Below are positions 5,250-12,309 of a DNA stretch of 12,345 nt, one piece after another. Origin of the DNA: an uncultured Eubacteriales bacterium. GTDB taxonomy: Bacteria; Bacillota; Clostridia; Christensenellales; Borkfalkiaceae. Made by a program: the position numbers and the translations under genes. How positions within the stretch are numbered: position 1 is the first letter of the stretch; every line of letters begins with the position of its first letter. The stretch lies in assembly GCA_900549005.1 (NCBI GenBank), contig URMT01000044.1:1-12345 (forward strand). Direction: 5' to 3'. The notes beneath the pieces are model-generated. The model had not been told where the DNA came from, made no database searches, and saw nothing but the letters and a program-made list of their open reading frames with translations.

Positions 5250-7159
5250 AGCGAGAACAGTAAGTGAACGGCGTAGCCGCTTAAAAAGGCAAAGATAAGC
5301 TGAACGCCGAAGAATTTTAAGGTAGTTTTCAACCCCACTTCCTTGCACGAGGCGGAAAAAGCCGAAACGCACGCGGGGCAGGTTAAAATGAATGCAGACG
5401 CGGCGAGTGCAGAGGCAATATCAAGCCCCGCTCCTTCGGGCATCAGCATATTTATGGTTGCGGCAACGTTTTCTTTGGCGGCAAAGCCCGATATCATCGC
5501 GTACGAAAGCCGCCAGTCGGAAAGACCCATCGGCGCAAAGAGCGGCGAAATTGCCCTGCTTATGTCTGCGAGCATACTGTTTTGCACCTCGCAGGGCGCA
5601 AGCGCGAAGGTGAAGTTAGAAAGCACCCAGCTTGCCACGCAGAACAGCATTACCGCCGTTGCCACCTTAATTATAAACCCTTTGAGGTAAAAACACAACT
5701 TTTTTATTACGGCCGCGGGTGCGGGCAGGGATATGGGCGCCACCTCGGAAAGGAGTTCCTCCTCCCTGCCCCGTATAAAAAAGCAGGCGGCAAAGGTTAT
5801 GGCGACGCCCGCGAAGTAAAACGCCGATATCACGGGGAACGGGTTTTTGAACAGCGGCGACAACAACGTTAAAAATACGGGCATCTTTGCGCCGCAGGGT
5901 ATGTAGGCGAGCACGGCGACCGCGCGCCGCTGGGTGGCGGGCGACGTGAAGCCGCGCGTTGTGAGTATGGCGGCGGCCGTACAGCCGAAGCCCGATATCA
6001 GCGAAAACGCCGCCCTGCCCGAAAGTTTTACCTTTGCAAACAGCCCGTCGGTCACGAACGACAGCGCCGACATAACCCCGCTTTCGTCGAGCAGGGTCAG
6101 AAAGATATACAGTACCGCAAGCTGGGGTATGAACGAGAGCACGCCGCCCGCTCCGCCGATTATGCCGTCGCAGAGTAGCGAACGCACCTTGCCCTCGGGC
6201 AGAAGGTTTGCCGCCGCGCCGTACAGTTTTTCGGATATAAGTTCTTCGGTGAGCCCCTTCAAAAAGTCGCCCGGCATACCCGGGAAGAAGGCGAAAAAGA
6301 ATGTTGCGAGTATTGCGAAGATGAAGAAAAACAGCGCGAAATATCTGTTGTAAAACAGGCGCTCGGCGCGCGTTAAAGCACAATTGCCACCGTAGTATGC
6401 CTCATCTAACGCCCGTTCAAAGTCCTGGCGTGGCACGCGGGCGGCCAAGGCCGAAGGTGCGTTTTTACTCTGTACAAAAGGCGTGTTTTTACCCTGCGCG
6501 GGGGCGCCCTTACTACTCTCAGCAGCGTCATCTCTACCCTCGGCAGGCGCTTTCTTACCCTCAACGCGGGTGCCCCTGCCCTCATCTTTGCCGCGCAAAA
6601 AATTCTGCTTTGAATCTGTTATGCGGAAAAGTTCGGCTTTGAGCTCCTTTAAACTGTCCGTGACGGGCACGCCCAGAAGGCGGGAAAGCGCAAAAAAATC
6701 TATGCGCCCGCCACGCCTTTTGAGCTGTTTCAGCTTGGTGACGTACACCACCACGTTCTTGTTGATTGCAATTATGGCACGGGTGAGCGTGATGGAGTTT
6801 GCAAGCGTCAGCGCGTCCACCACGTTGATTACGGCGTCGGCGGCGCGTATTTCAGCGGCGGCAGAGTCCTCCTCCATAGAATAGCTGTTGAAGGAATACA
6901 TTCCCGGGACGTCGGCAAAGACGATGCCGCCCACCGCCTTGTATGCGGGGCGGGTGGTTACGCCGTGCCAGTTGCCCGTTGTAAGTCGGCTTTTTGTGAG
7001 CGCGTTGAACAGTGTGGTTTTGCCCGCATTGGGGTTGCCTGCAAGCACCACCCTTACGGGGCGACCCCCCTCCCCCTCAATAGGAGCGGCTGTTTTGGCT
7101 TTGCCTTTAAAAATTCGGTCGCCGCTTATATGGCGGCGCTTTTTTGAAAGGCCCGTCAC
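5246..7159 (-). CDS. feoB: Ferrous iron transport protein B, variant G domain
   Basis: FeoB is the inner-membrane Fe(II) permease with an N-terminal G domain. This 637-residue form starts with a GTG that overlaps the feoA stop (GTGA); GAGGTGG lies just upstream. Residues 1-34 are a basic extension. G1 is GNPNAGKT (41-48), switch I is GNWHGVT (62-68), and G3 is DVPG (83-86, usually DLPG). The G4 site that should read NMMD or NKxD reads TKLK (141-144), and G5 is not recognisable. A polar, repeat-like linker (189-240) lies where the helical GDI domain normally is. The membrane part begins near residue 274 and holds the Gate-type motifs IPQLAVLY, SGFGCTAAAIL and IPCGAKMPVF (usually CSARLPVY), plus FAAKENVAATI near the end. 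Iron transport is the likely role; nucleotide choice is uncertain. Confidence 0.93.
   Translation of the reverse strand: MTGLSKKRRHISGDRIFKGKAKTAAPIEGEGGRPVRVVLAGNPNAGKTTLFNALTKSRLTTGNWHGVTTRPAYKAVGGIVFADVPGMYSFNSYSMEEDSAAAEIRAADAVINVVDALTLANSITLTRAIIAINKNVVVYVTKLKQLKRRGGRIDFFALSRLLGVPVTDSLKELKAELFRITDSKQNFLRGKDEGRGTRVEGKKAPAEGRDDAAESSKGAPAQGKNTPFVQSKNAPSALAARVPRQDFERALDEAYYGGNCALTRAERLFYNRYFALFFFIFAILATFFFAFFPGMPGDFLKGLTEELISEKLYGAAANLLPEGKVRSLLCDGIIGGAGGVLSFIPQLAVLYIFLTLLDESGVMSALSFVTDGLFAKVKLSGRAAFSLISGFGCTAAAILTTRGFTSPATQRRAVAVLAYIPCGAKMPVFLTLLSPLFKNPFPVISAFYFAGVAITFAACFFIRGREEELLSEVAPISLPAPAAVIKKLCFYLKGFIIKVATAVMLFCVASWVLSNFTFALAPCEVQNSMLADISRAISPLFAPMGLSDWRLSYAMISGFAAKENVAATINMLMPEGAGLDIASALAASAFILTCPACVSAFSASCKEVGLKTTLKFFGVQLIFAFLSGYAVHLLFSL
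6440..6595 (-). repeat. feoB: Degenerate 7-8-residue repeat linker within feoB
   Basis: Codons 189-240 hold about six diverged units of the type [EQS]-[GS]-[KR]-x-[AT]-P: EGRGTRV, EGKKAPA, EGRDDAAE, SSKGAPA, QGKNTPFV and QSKNAPSA. On the plus strand the matching DNA shows recurring pyrimidine-rich TTACCCT-like and GGCGC-like blocks every 21-25 bases, as in an eroded minisatellite. It is strongly polar and probably disordered, and joins the G domain to the first membrane helix. Confidence 0.6.
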
Positions 7160-7377
7160 GTCTCCACCTCGATTTGGCTTGCAAGCGAGCGGCGGGCGGC
7201 AAGCCTGACCGACCCGCACGCAAGTAGTACGCTGCTTTTTAAAAGTGAATAGCCGAGCACGGTGACCACCCTTCCGTCGGTAAAGCCGAGCGAGCGCAAC
7301 CTTTCTGCCGCGCCGCCGCTTGCTGCTATTCTTTTTATCTTTGCACTTTTCCCTGCTTCGATATCCCACACGGTCAT
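7156..7377 (-). CDS. feoA: Ferrous iron transport protein A (FeoA domain)
   Basis: This 73-residue SH3-like FeoA protein acts as a small cytoplasmic partner of FeoB. Seen: the short beta-rich pattern typical of the family, with an AERLRSLGFTDGRVVTVLG core (24-42), followed by SLLKSSVLLACGSVRLAARRSLASQI, close to the usual length of about 75. It directly precedes and overlaps feoB by 4 nt (GTGA), as in many feoAB operons. No ribosome site is visible before the ATG at 7377: the upstream 15 bases are only A and T. A GTG two codons downstream (7371) is an alternative start. No Fur or DtxR box could be recognised upstream. Confidence 0.93.
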   Translation of the reverse strand: MTVWDIEAGKSAKIKRIAASGGAAERLRSLGFTDGRVVTVLGYSLLKSSVLLACGSVRLAARRSLASQIEVET

Positions 7378-7414
7378 ATTATTATATTATTAAGGCCGCC
7401 ATTACATTATGAAA

Positions 7415-7456
7415 GCCGCCGCGGAGCATAGCACTCCGCGGCGGCATTGTTTTTTT
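7415..7456. terminator. Perfect 12-bp hairpin between ileS and feoA
   Basis: GCCGCCGCGGAG (7415-7426) pairs exactly with 7434-7445 around a 7-nt loop. The seven-T run (7450-7456) is on the plus-strand side. In the minus direction, the direction of both neighbouring genes, the stem is followed only by TTTCATAATG. It would be a good plus-strand terminator and at best a leaky end for ileS. Confidence 0.7.
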
Positions 7457-7500
7457 AATTATTCGGTTAGTTGCGGCATATTGCCGCTCCAATTTGAAAT

Positions 7501-10500
7501 TTACTTACGGCAGATGGCGATTGTTACCTTTTCGCCGTTGATGTTCTGCTCCTTTGCAAAGGCGCCTTCGGGGGCAGCGCCTTCCGTTACGCTGTCTGCA
7601 AGCACGTCCTTTGCAAAGCCTGCGCGGGCGAATACCTTTGCCGCCACGCCTTCGGCCCTGTACCACACCGATATTCTGTCGGTAACTTCAAAGTCTGCCT
7701 CTTTGCGCATATTCTGTATCTTGGAAACTATTTCGCGCTCCACTCCCTCTTCGATGAGTTCTTCGGTGAGGGCGGTGGAGAGGGCGACGGTAACGCCCTT
7801 ATCGGACTGCGCAACGAAGCCTTCGGCGCTTTCGGTGAGCACCTGCAAATTTTCGAGTTTGAGGCTTACGTCAAGATTATCCAGCCTGTATTCGCCTTCT
7901 GAACGTATTTTTGAGAGTACTTCCGCCGCGTTGCAGTTTGCCAGAAACTGCGATATTGCGCCCAGCTTTTTGCCGTACTTGGGGCCGAGCGTTTTGAGCT
8001 GGGGCTTCAACTTATACTTTATATAAACGCTGGCATCGTCGGCGACGGTCATCTTTTTGACGTTGAGCTCTTCGAGCACGATTGCCCTCTCTTCTTCCGA
8101 AAGGTTTAAAGGCTTATCCGATACCACCACCATCTCGGCAAGGGGCTGGCGGTTTTTGAGGTTGCCCGCGTTGCGCGCAGACCTGCCGTTTACCACTATG
8201 CCCATAACCCCCTCCATTCCGCGCTCCAACTCGCCGTCGATTAAACTTTCGTCGGCCTCGGGGAAGGAGCAAAGGTGCACGGATACGGGCGCGTCTTTAT
8301 AGAACGCGGGCACGAGGTTGGAATACATCATCTCGGCGACGAACGGCGTGTAGGGTGCGGTGACCTTTGCAAGCGTGACGAGCACGGTGTAGAGCGTGGT
8401 GTATGCCGCCGCCTTGTCTTCCGTCATATCGCTGCCCCAATAGCGTTCGCGGCAGCGGCGCACGTACCAGTTGGACAGCACGTCGGCAAAGTCCTGAATG
8501 GCGCGCGAGCTTTCGGTGATTTCGTAGCGGGCGAGGTGTTCGTCCACCAGCTTTACAAGGCTGTTGAGTTTGGAGAGTATCCACCTGTCCATAAGCGACA
8601 GCTTGCAGTCCTTCAAGTTGAACTTTGAAGGGTCGTACTTATCAATCTCGGCATACAGCGTGAAAAACGCATACGTATTCCACAGCGTGCCGAGGTATTT
8701 GCGCTGCGCTTCTGACACGGCCTCTTCATAGAACCTCGAAGGCAGCCAAGGGGCTGACGAGGTATAGAAGTACCAGCGCACAGCGTCGGAGCCCTGCTTA
8801 TCGAGCACCGTCCAGGGGTCAACAACGTTGCCCTTGTGCTTAGACATCTTTATGCCGTTTTTATCGTTTACGTGGCCCAAAACTATGCAGTTTTTGAAGG
8901 GCGCCACGCCGAAGAGTATGGTGTTTATTACGAGCAGGGTATAGAACCAGCCGCGAGTCTGGTCAACCGCCTCGGATATGAAGTCGGCGGGGAAGGTCTC
9001 TTTGAAGAGGTCGGCGTTTTCGAACGGGTAGTGATACTGTGCGAAGGGCATCGAGCCTGAATCGAACCAGCAGTCGATTACCTCGGGAGTGCGCTTACAT
9101 TTCCCGCCGCACCTGGGGCAGGTGCAGGTGAGGTTGTCGAGGTAGGGGCGGTGCAGTTCAATATCCTGATTTTCGGGTATGCCGCACTTTTCTTTGAGCT
9201 CCTTTTTAGAGCCGATAACCTCTATTTCGCCGCAGTCGGGGCAGACCCATACGGGCAGGGGCGTGCCCCAATACCTGTCGCGCGAGAGGCCCCAGTCTAT
9301 CACGTTGTCGAGGAAGTTGCCCATTCTGCCCTCTTTTATCGTTTCGGGCATCCAGTTTACCGAGCGGTTTGCCGCCTTTATATCCTCTTTTACCTTGGTG
9401 ACTTCGATAAACCAGCTCGAACGGGCGTAATACAGAAGGGGCGTGTCGCAGCGCCAGCAATGGGGATAGTCGTGCTCGAAGGGCACTACCTTGAAGAGGC
9501 TGCCATTTTTTTCGAGCATCTCGATTATCACCTTGTCGGCCTTCTTTGCGAACAGGCCGCACAACGCGGGGAAGCGCTCGTCGAAGCAGCCGCGCTCGTT
9601 TACAAGCTGAACCACGGGAAGGCCGTAACGCTTGCCCACCTTGTAGTCGTCCTCGCCGAAGGCGGGCGCAATGTGAACGACGCCCGTGCCGTCGCCCATA
9701 GTTACGTAGGTATCGCACACGACAAAGTGAGATTTTACCTGCGCGCTCGCGGGGGAAATGCGCTTTACCTCTGCCGTGGTCTCGGCAAAGAGGGGTTCGT
9801 ATTCCAGACCCTCCCACTCTTTTCCGGGCTTTTCGGCAACTACCGTATAATCTTCAAAGAACTTATCGCAGAGCGCCTTGGCGAGGATATACCTCACCCC
9901 TTCGCTCTCGATTTCAACGTAGGGCTCGTCGGGGTTGACGCACAGCGCGACGTTGGAGGGAAGAGTCCAGGGCGTGGTCGTCCAGGCGAGAATATAGCGG
10001 TTTTCTTCGCCCTTTACCTTGAAGCGGGCGACTACCGAATTTTCCTTTACCAGCTTATAGCCCTGCGCAACCTCGTGCGAGGAGAGCGCCGTGCCGCAGC
10101 GGGGGCAATAGGGCACGATTTTGTGGCCCTTGTATAAAAGGCCCTTTTCGTGCATAGTTTTGAGCGCCCACCACTCCGATTCGATATAGTTATCGTCGTA
10201 AGTTACGTAGGGGTTCTCCATATCCGCCCAGTAGCCTACGCGTTCAGACATTCTTTCCCACTCGCCCTTATACTTCCAGACAGACTGCTTGCACTGTTTG
10301 ATGAAGGGCTCTATGCCGTACTTTTCGATGTCCTGCTTACCGTCCATACCGAGCATCTTTTCCACTTCGAGCTCGACGGGAAGTCCGTGCGTATCCCAGC
10401 CCGCCTTCCTTAAAACGTGCTTACCCTTCATCGTCTGGTAGCGGGGAATGAGGTCCTTCATTACCCTGGTTAAGATATGACCGATGTGCGGCTTGCCGTT

Positions 10501-10650
10501 GGCAGTAGGGGGGCCGTCGTAAAAGGAAAATTCCTCGGCGCCTTCGTGGTTTTTTACCGACTTTTTAAAGACGTCGTTCTTCTTCCAGAATTCGATTACT
10601 TCCTTCTCCCTTTCGGGGAAGTTGAGGGTTGTATCTACCTTCTTATACAT
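7501..10650 (-). CDS. ileS: Isoleucyl-tRNA synthetase, type 2 (IleRS2-like)
   Basis: This class Ia synthetase charges tRNA-Ile. The 1049-residue protein has the HIGH motif as HIGH (55-58) within a GPPTANGKPHIGHIL stretch, and the KMSKS loop as KMSKH (601-605). The CP1 editing region includes TTPWTLPSN and GWDTHGLPVE. Zinc-ribbon-like cysteine pairs are CPRC near 198, CPDC near 470 and CTCPRCGGKC near 508-517. The C-terminal part (ALTEELIEEG, IQNMRKEADFEVTDRI) matches the DUF5915 region of type 2, eukaryote/archaea-like enzymes; bacterial type 1 enzymes are shorter (about 920-940). The ATG at 10650 is chosen because AAGGAG lies 7 nt upstream and the frame upstream is inside the T-box leader. 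Expression is controlled by that leader. Type 2 enzymes are often mupirocin-resistant, which is inference here. Confidence 0.97.
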   Translation of the reverse strand: MYKKVDTTLNFPEREKEVIEFWKKNDVFKKSVKNHEGAEEFSFYDGPPTANGKPHIGHILTRVMKDLIPRYQTMKGKHVLRKAGWDTHGLPVELEVEKMLGMDGKQDIEKYGIEPFIKQCKQSVWKYKGEWERMSERVGYWADMENPYVTYDDNYIESEWWALKTMHEKGLLYKGHKIVPYCPRCGTALSSHEVAQGYKLVKENSVVARFKVKGEENRYILAWTTTPWTLPSNVALCVNPDEPYVEIESEGVRYILAKALCDKFFEDYTVVAEKPGKEWEGLEYEPLFAETTAEVKRISPASAQVKSHFVVCDTYVTMGDGTGVVHIAPAFGEDDYKVGKRYGLPVVQLVNERGCFDERFPALCGLFAKKADKVIIEMLEKNGSLFKVVPFEHDYPHCWRCDTPLLYYARSSWFIEVTKVKEDIKAANRSVNWMPETIKEGRMGNFLDNVIDWGLSRDRYWGTPLPVWVCPDCGEIEVIGSKKELKEKCGIPENQDIELHRPYLDNLTCTCPRCGGKCKRTPEVIDCWFDSGSMPFAQYHYPFENADLFKETFPADFISEAVDQTRGWFYTLLVINTILFGVAPFKNCIVLGHVNDKNGIKMSKHKGNVVDPWTVLDKQGSDAVRWYFYTSSAPWLPSRFYEEAVSEAQRKYLGTLWNTYAFFTLYAEIDKYDPSKFNLKDCKLSLMDRWILSKLNSLVKLVDEHLARYEITESSRAIQDFADVLSNWYVRRCRERYWGSDMTEDKAAAYTTLYTVLVTLAKVTAPYTPFVAEMMYSNLVPAFYKDAPVSVHLCSFPEADESLIDGELERGMEGVMGIVVNGRSARNAGNLKNRQPLAEMVVVSDKPLNLSEEERAIVLEELNVKKMTVADDASVYIKYKLKPQLKTLGPKYGKKLGAISQFLANCNAAEVLSKIRSEGEYRLDNLDVSLKLENLQVLTESAEGFVAQSDKGVTVALSTALTEELIEEGVEREIVSKIQNMRKEADFEVTDRISVWYRAEGVAAKVFARAGFAKDVLADSVTEGAAPEGAFAKEQNINGEKVTIAICRK

Positions 10651-10699
10651 AAAAATACTCCTTGCGGCGGTATGTTGTTTTTCTGCGGCAATGCGCGGC

Positions 10700-10729
10700 A
10701 AAAAAATAAGCGCCCGTTATTTCGGACAC
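10700..10729 (-). terminator. T-box regulatory terminator
   Basis: On the minus strand GTGTCCG pairs with CGGGCGC (7 pairs, two of them G-U) around an AAATAA loop, then TTATTTTTTT. It is the OFF structure of the ileS leader, alternative to the antiterminator just upstream. Confidence 0.85.
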
Positions 10730-11000
10730 CGAAAACGAGTGCTTGTAAACCACCAAAACAAACTGATATTTGCCATAACTTGTAACGGGTTATGAATCCG
10801 TATTTTCTTACGCGGCAGGGCCTTTGCGCGCACATTATGCGCCGCTTTTGAGCGCCATTCTGCGCCGCCCGCTTTGGGAAAATAAGCTGGGAGGTGATAT
10901 CCTTTAAGTTCCCCTGCCTTCTTACACCGGCCGAAAGCTCTCTTTGAGGGGTTGAAATAGAGGCGTTGTCCTCCGTCGTCGCCTTTGATATTAAGTTTTA
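10700..11000 (-). promoter_or_regulatory. T-box riboswitch (tRNA-Ile responsive) of ileS
   Basis: The 350-nt leader shows the T-box parts in order on the minus strand. Stem I is closed by GGAGG and CCTCC, with CCCCT and AGGGG above. An AGAGAG element and a GGTGTAAGAAGG distal-loop sequence follow. The specifier loop reads GATATCACC with the Ile codon ATC at 10898-10896, followed by A. Stem III is CATAAC (10794-10789) with GTTATG (10779-10774). The antiterminator region reads TTTTGGTGGTTTAC, with TGGT able to pair with the ACCA end of uncharged tRNA-Ile, flanked by GTTTG and CAAGC. The terminator hairpin is 10729-10710 with a 6-nt loop, then a run of 7 T (10706-10700). Uncharged tRNA-Ile should favour read-through into ileS. 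Confidence 0.92.
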
Positions 11001-11007
11001 CGCTATT

Positions 11008-11036
11008 ATTATACAAAACGCGCGCGCGAAAGTAAA
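11008..11036 (-). promoter_or_regulatory. Promoter of ileS and its T-box leader
   Basis: TTTACT (11036-11031), a 17-bp spacer and a perfect TATAAT (11013-11008) place the start near 11001, just before stem I. The spacer holds ten alternating C and G bases (11019-11028), similar to the tract in the sigma-operon candidate promoter. Confidence 0.75.
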
Positions 11037-11142
11037 GCAATTTTTGTATTCTTATTCCAAAGAGCCTTTACCTGCGCCACGAACAAGGCACAGGCCCGTT
11101 TTTTGCGCGGCAAAAGTATTGCACGAAAGATTGAACGGGCGA

Positions 11143-12180
11143 TTACTTTAAGGGTATTGCCGCGGCGGCGTTTATATCGAGCGGAGAAAAATTGCCCGCC
11201 ATATATTGGTTCAGGCCTTCGGAAGCTATCATTGCGGCGTTGTCGGTGCAATACTTATTTTCGGGCAAAACAAGCTCTATGCCCGCGCTTTTGCAGGCCG
11301 CGGACAGCGTTTTGCGCAGATAGTCGTTGGCGATTACCCCGCCGCCCGCCGTTACCATCTTTACGTTGTAGCGAAGCGCATACTCCACCGTCTTTTTTAC
11401 GAGCGGGTCGATTGCGGCGCACTGGAAAGACGCGGCCACGTCGGCGGCGTTGAACGCTTCGCCGCGCTGGGCGGCGTTGTGGCAGTAGTTGATTACCGCC
11501 GTCTTTAACCCGCTGTAAGAAAAGCGGAGCGAGGGCGAATTTTTAACCAGCGCCGACGGGAACTTTATTACAGAACTTCCGCCCTCGGCAAGCCTTTGCA
11601 CCGAGGGGCCGCCGGGATACGGAAGCCCCAAAACGCGGGCGCACTTATCGAAGGCCTCGCCCGCGGCGTCGTCGGAGGTGCCCCCCAAAACCTCAAACTT
11701 CGTATAAGACGAGGTATAGAGTATTGCCGTGTGCCCGCCGCTTGCGAGCAGGGTAATAAACGGCGGCTTTAAGTCGGGTTTATCCAGATAGGCGGCGGAT
11801 ATGTGGCCGCGAATGTGGTTTACGGCGATAAACGGCACGTTTAAAGAATAGGCGAACGCCTTGGCAAAAGATAGCCCCACAAGCAGGGCGCCCAGAAGCC
11901 CCGCGCCGTAAGTAGCCGCAACGCAGTCTATATCGCGCGGCTGCAACCCTGCGTCTTGCAGGGCGAGGCGGCAGACCTCGTCCACGGCCTCGGTGTGCAT
12001 ACGCGAGGCAATTTCGGGCACAACGCCGCCGTATTTGGCCTGTTCTGCCGCAGACGAGATTATGCGGTTGGAAAGTATTTTTCTCCCCCGCAGAACGGCG
12101 CACGCCGTTTCGTCGCAGCTCGACTCTATGCCAAGAATTACGGGCTCGGCCTTTATTTTGAACTTTGAAATATCGTACAT
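11143..12180 (-). CDS. tsaD: tRNA N6-threonylcarbamoyladenosine transferase TsaD
   Basis: TsaD (Gcp/Kae1) transfers the threonylcarbamoyl group to A37 of ANN-decoding tRNAs, working with TsaB and TsaE in the cytoplasm. The 345-residue protein has the ASKHA-fold hallmarks: GIESSCDET (17-25), GGVVPEIASRMH, the metal-binding HIRGH (His122 and His126; usually HMEGH), LLASGGHTA, GTSDDAAGEAFDKCARVLGL, TAGGGVIAN and CTDNAAMIA. Length is typical. I use the ATG at 12180; a TTG at 12186 is in frame but overlaps the terminator U-tract. No ribosome site is visible. TsaB, TsaE and RimI are not adjacent on the downstream side. The predicted upstream terminator suggests a separate transcript, though no convincing promoter is seen between it and the start codon. 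Confidence 0.97.
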   Translation of the reverse strand: MYDISKFKIKAEPVILGIESSCDETACAVLRGRKILSNRIISSAAEQAKYGGVVPEIASRMHTEAVDEVCRLALQDAGLQPRDIDCVAATYGAGLLGALLVGLSFAKAFAYSLNVPFIAVNHIRGHISAAYLDKPDLKPPFITLLASGGHTAILYTSSYTKFEVLGGTSDDAAGEAFDKCARVLGLPYPGGPSVQRLAEGGSSVIKFPSALVKNSPSLRFSYSGLKTAVINYCHNAAQRGEAFNAADVAASFQCAAIDPLVKKTVEYALRYNVKMVTAGGGVIANDYLRKTLSAACKSAGIELVLPENKYCTDNAAMIASEGLNQYMAGNFSPLDINAAAAIPLK

Positions 12181-12184
12181 AAGC

Positions 12185-12215
12185 AAAAACTTAAAAGCGG
12201 CGCATAGCGCGCCGC
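12185..12215 (-). terminator. Intrinsic terminator just upstream of tsaD
   Basis: On the minus strand GCGGCGC (12215-12209) pairs perfectly with GCGCCGC (12203-12197) around a 5-nt loop, followed by TTTTAAGTTTTT. It fits the end of the gene that runs in from the right edge. It ends only a few bases before the tsaD start codon. Confidence 0.75.
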
Positions 12216-12309
12216 CGTATGTATAATTTTATTCAGGCGGGAAAACAGCACACAAAAACAGGCGCGCAAAACGCAAGCTATACTGTAAGAGAATAAAACG
12301 AACCAGCCT

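Noticed and set aside
4602..5267. A 221-codon plus-strand frame
   Set aside because: Antisense to the pseudouridine synthase with its HRLDR and HQIRAH motifs; no ribosome site.
5667..6383. A 238-codon minus-strand frame inside feoB
   Set aside because: It is out of frame with conserved FeoB membrane motifs; the translation is Arg/His-rich in the way typical of shifted GC-rich codons.
7160..7369. Upstream extension of feoB through feoA
   Set aside because: This part is feoA in another frame; the GTG overlapping the feoA stop is the better start.
9151..10137. A long plus-strand open frame of 328 codons
   Set aside because: It lies fully antisense to the conserved ileS core and its translation has no recognisable motif; it reflects codon bias of the opposite strand.
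10651..10701. Upstream extension of ileS
   Set aside because: It lies in the leader after the T-box terminator; the ATG at 10650 has AAGGAG at the right distance.
11037..11142. Possible terminator after tsaD
   Set aside because: Only a 7-bp stem with a very long loop and a weak 5-bp stem without a U-tract are present.
12197..12215. Shared GCATAGC loop in the hairpins at 7415-7445 and 12197-12215, and again at the left window edge
   Set aside because: A seven-base match is expected once or twice by chance in a window this size and it also occurs inside the citrate synthase gene, so a dispersed repeat family is not supported.
12219..12296. A 25-codon plus-strand frame starting at ATG 12219
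   Set aside because: No ribosome site, begins next to a terminator stem, and no recognisable sequence.
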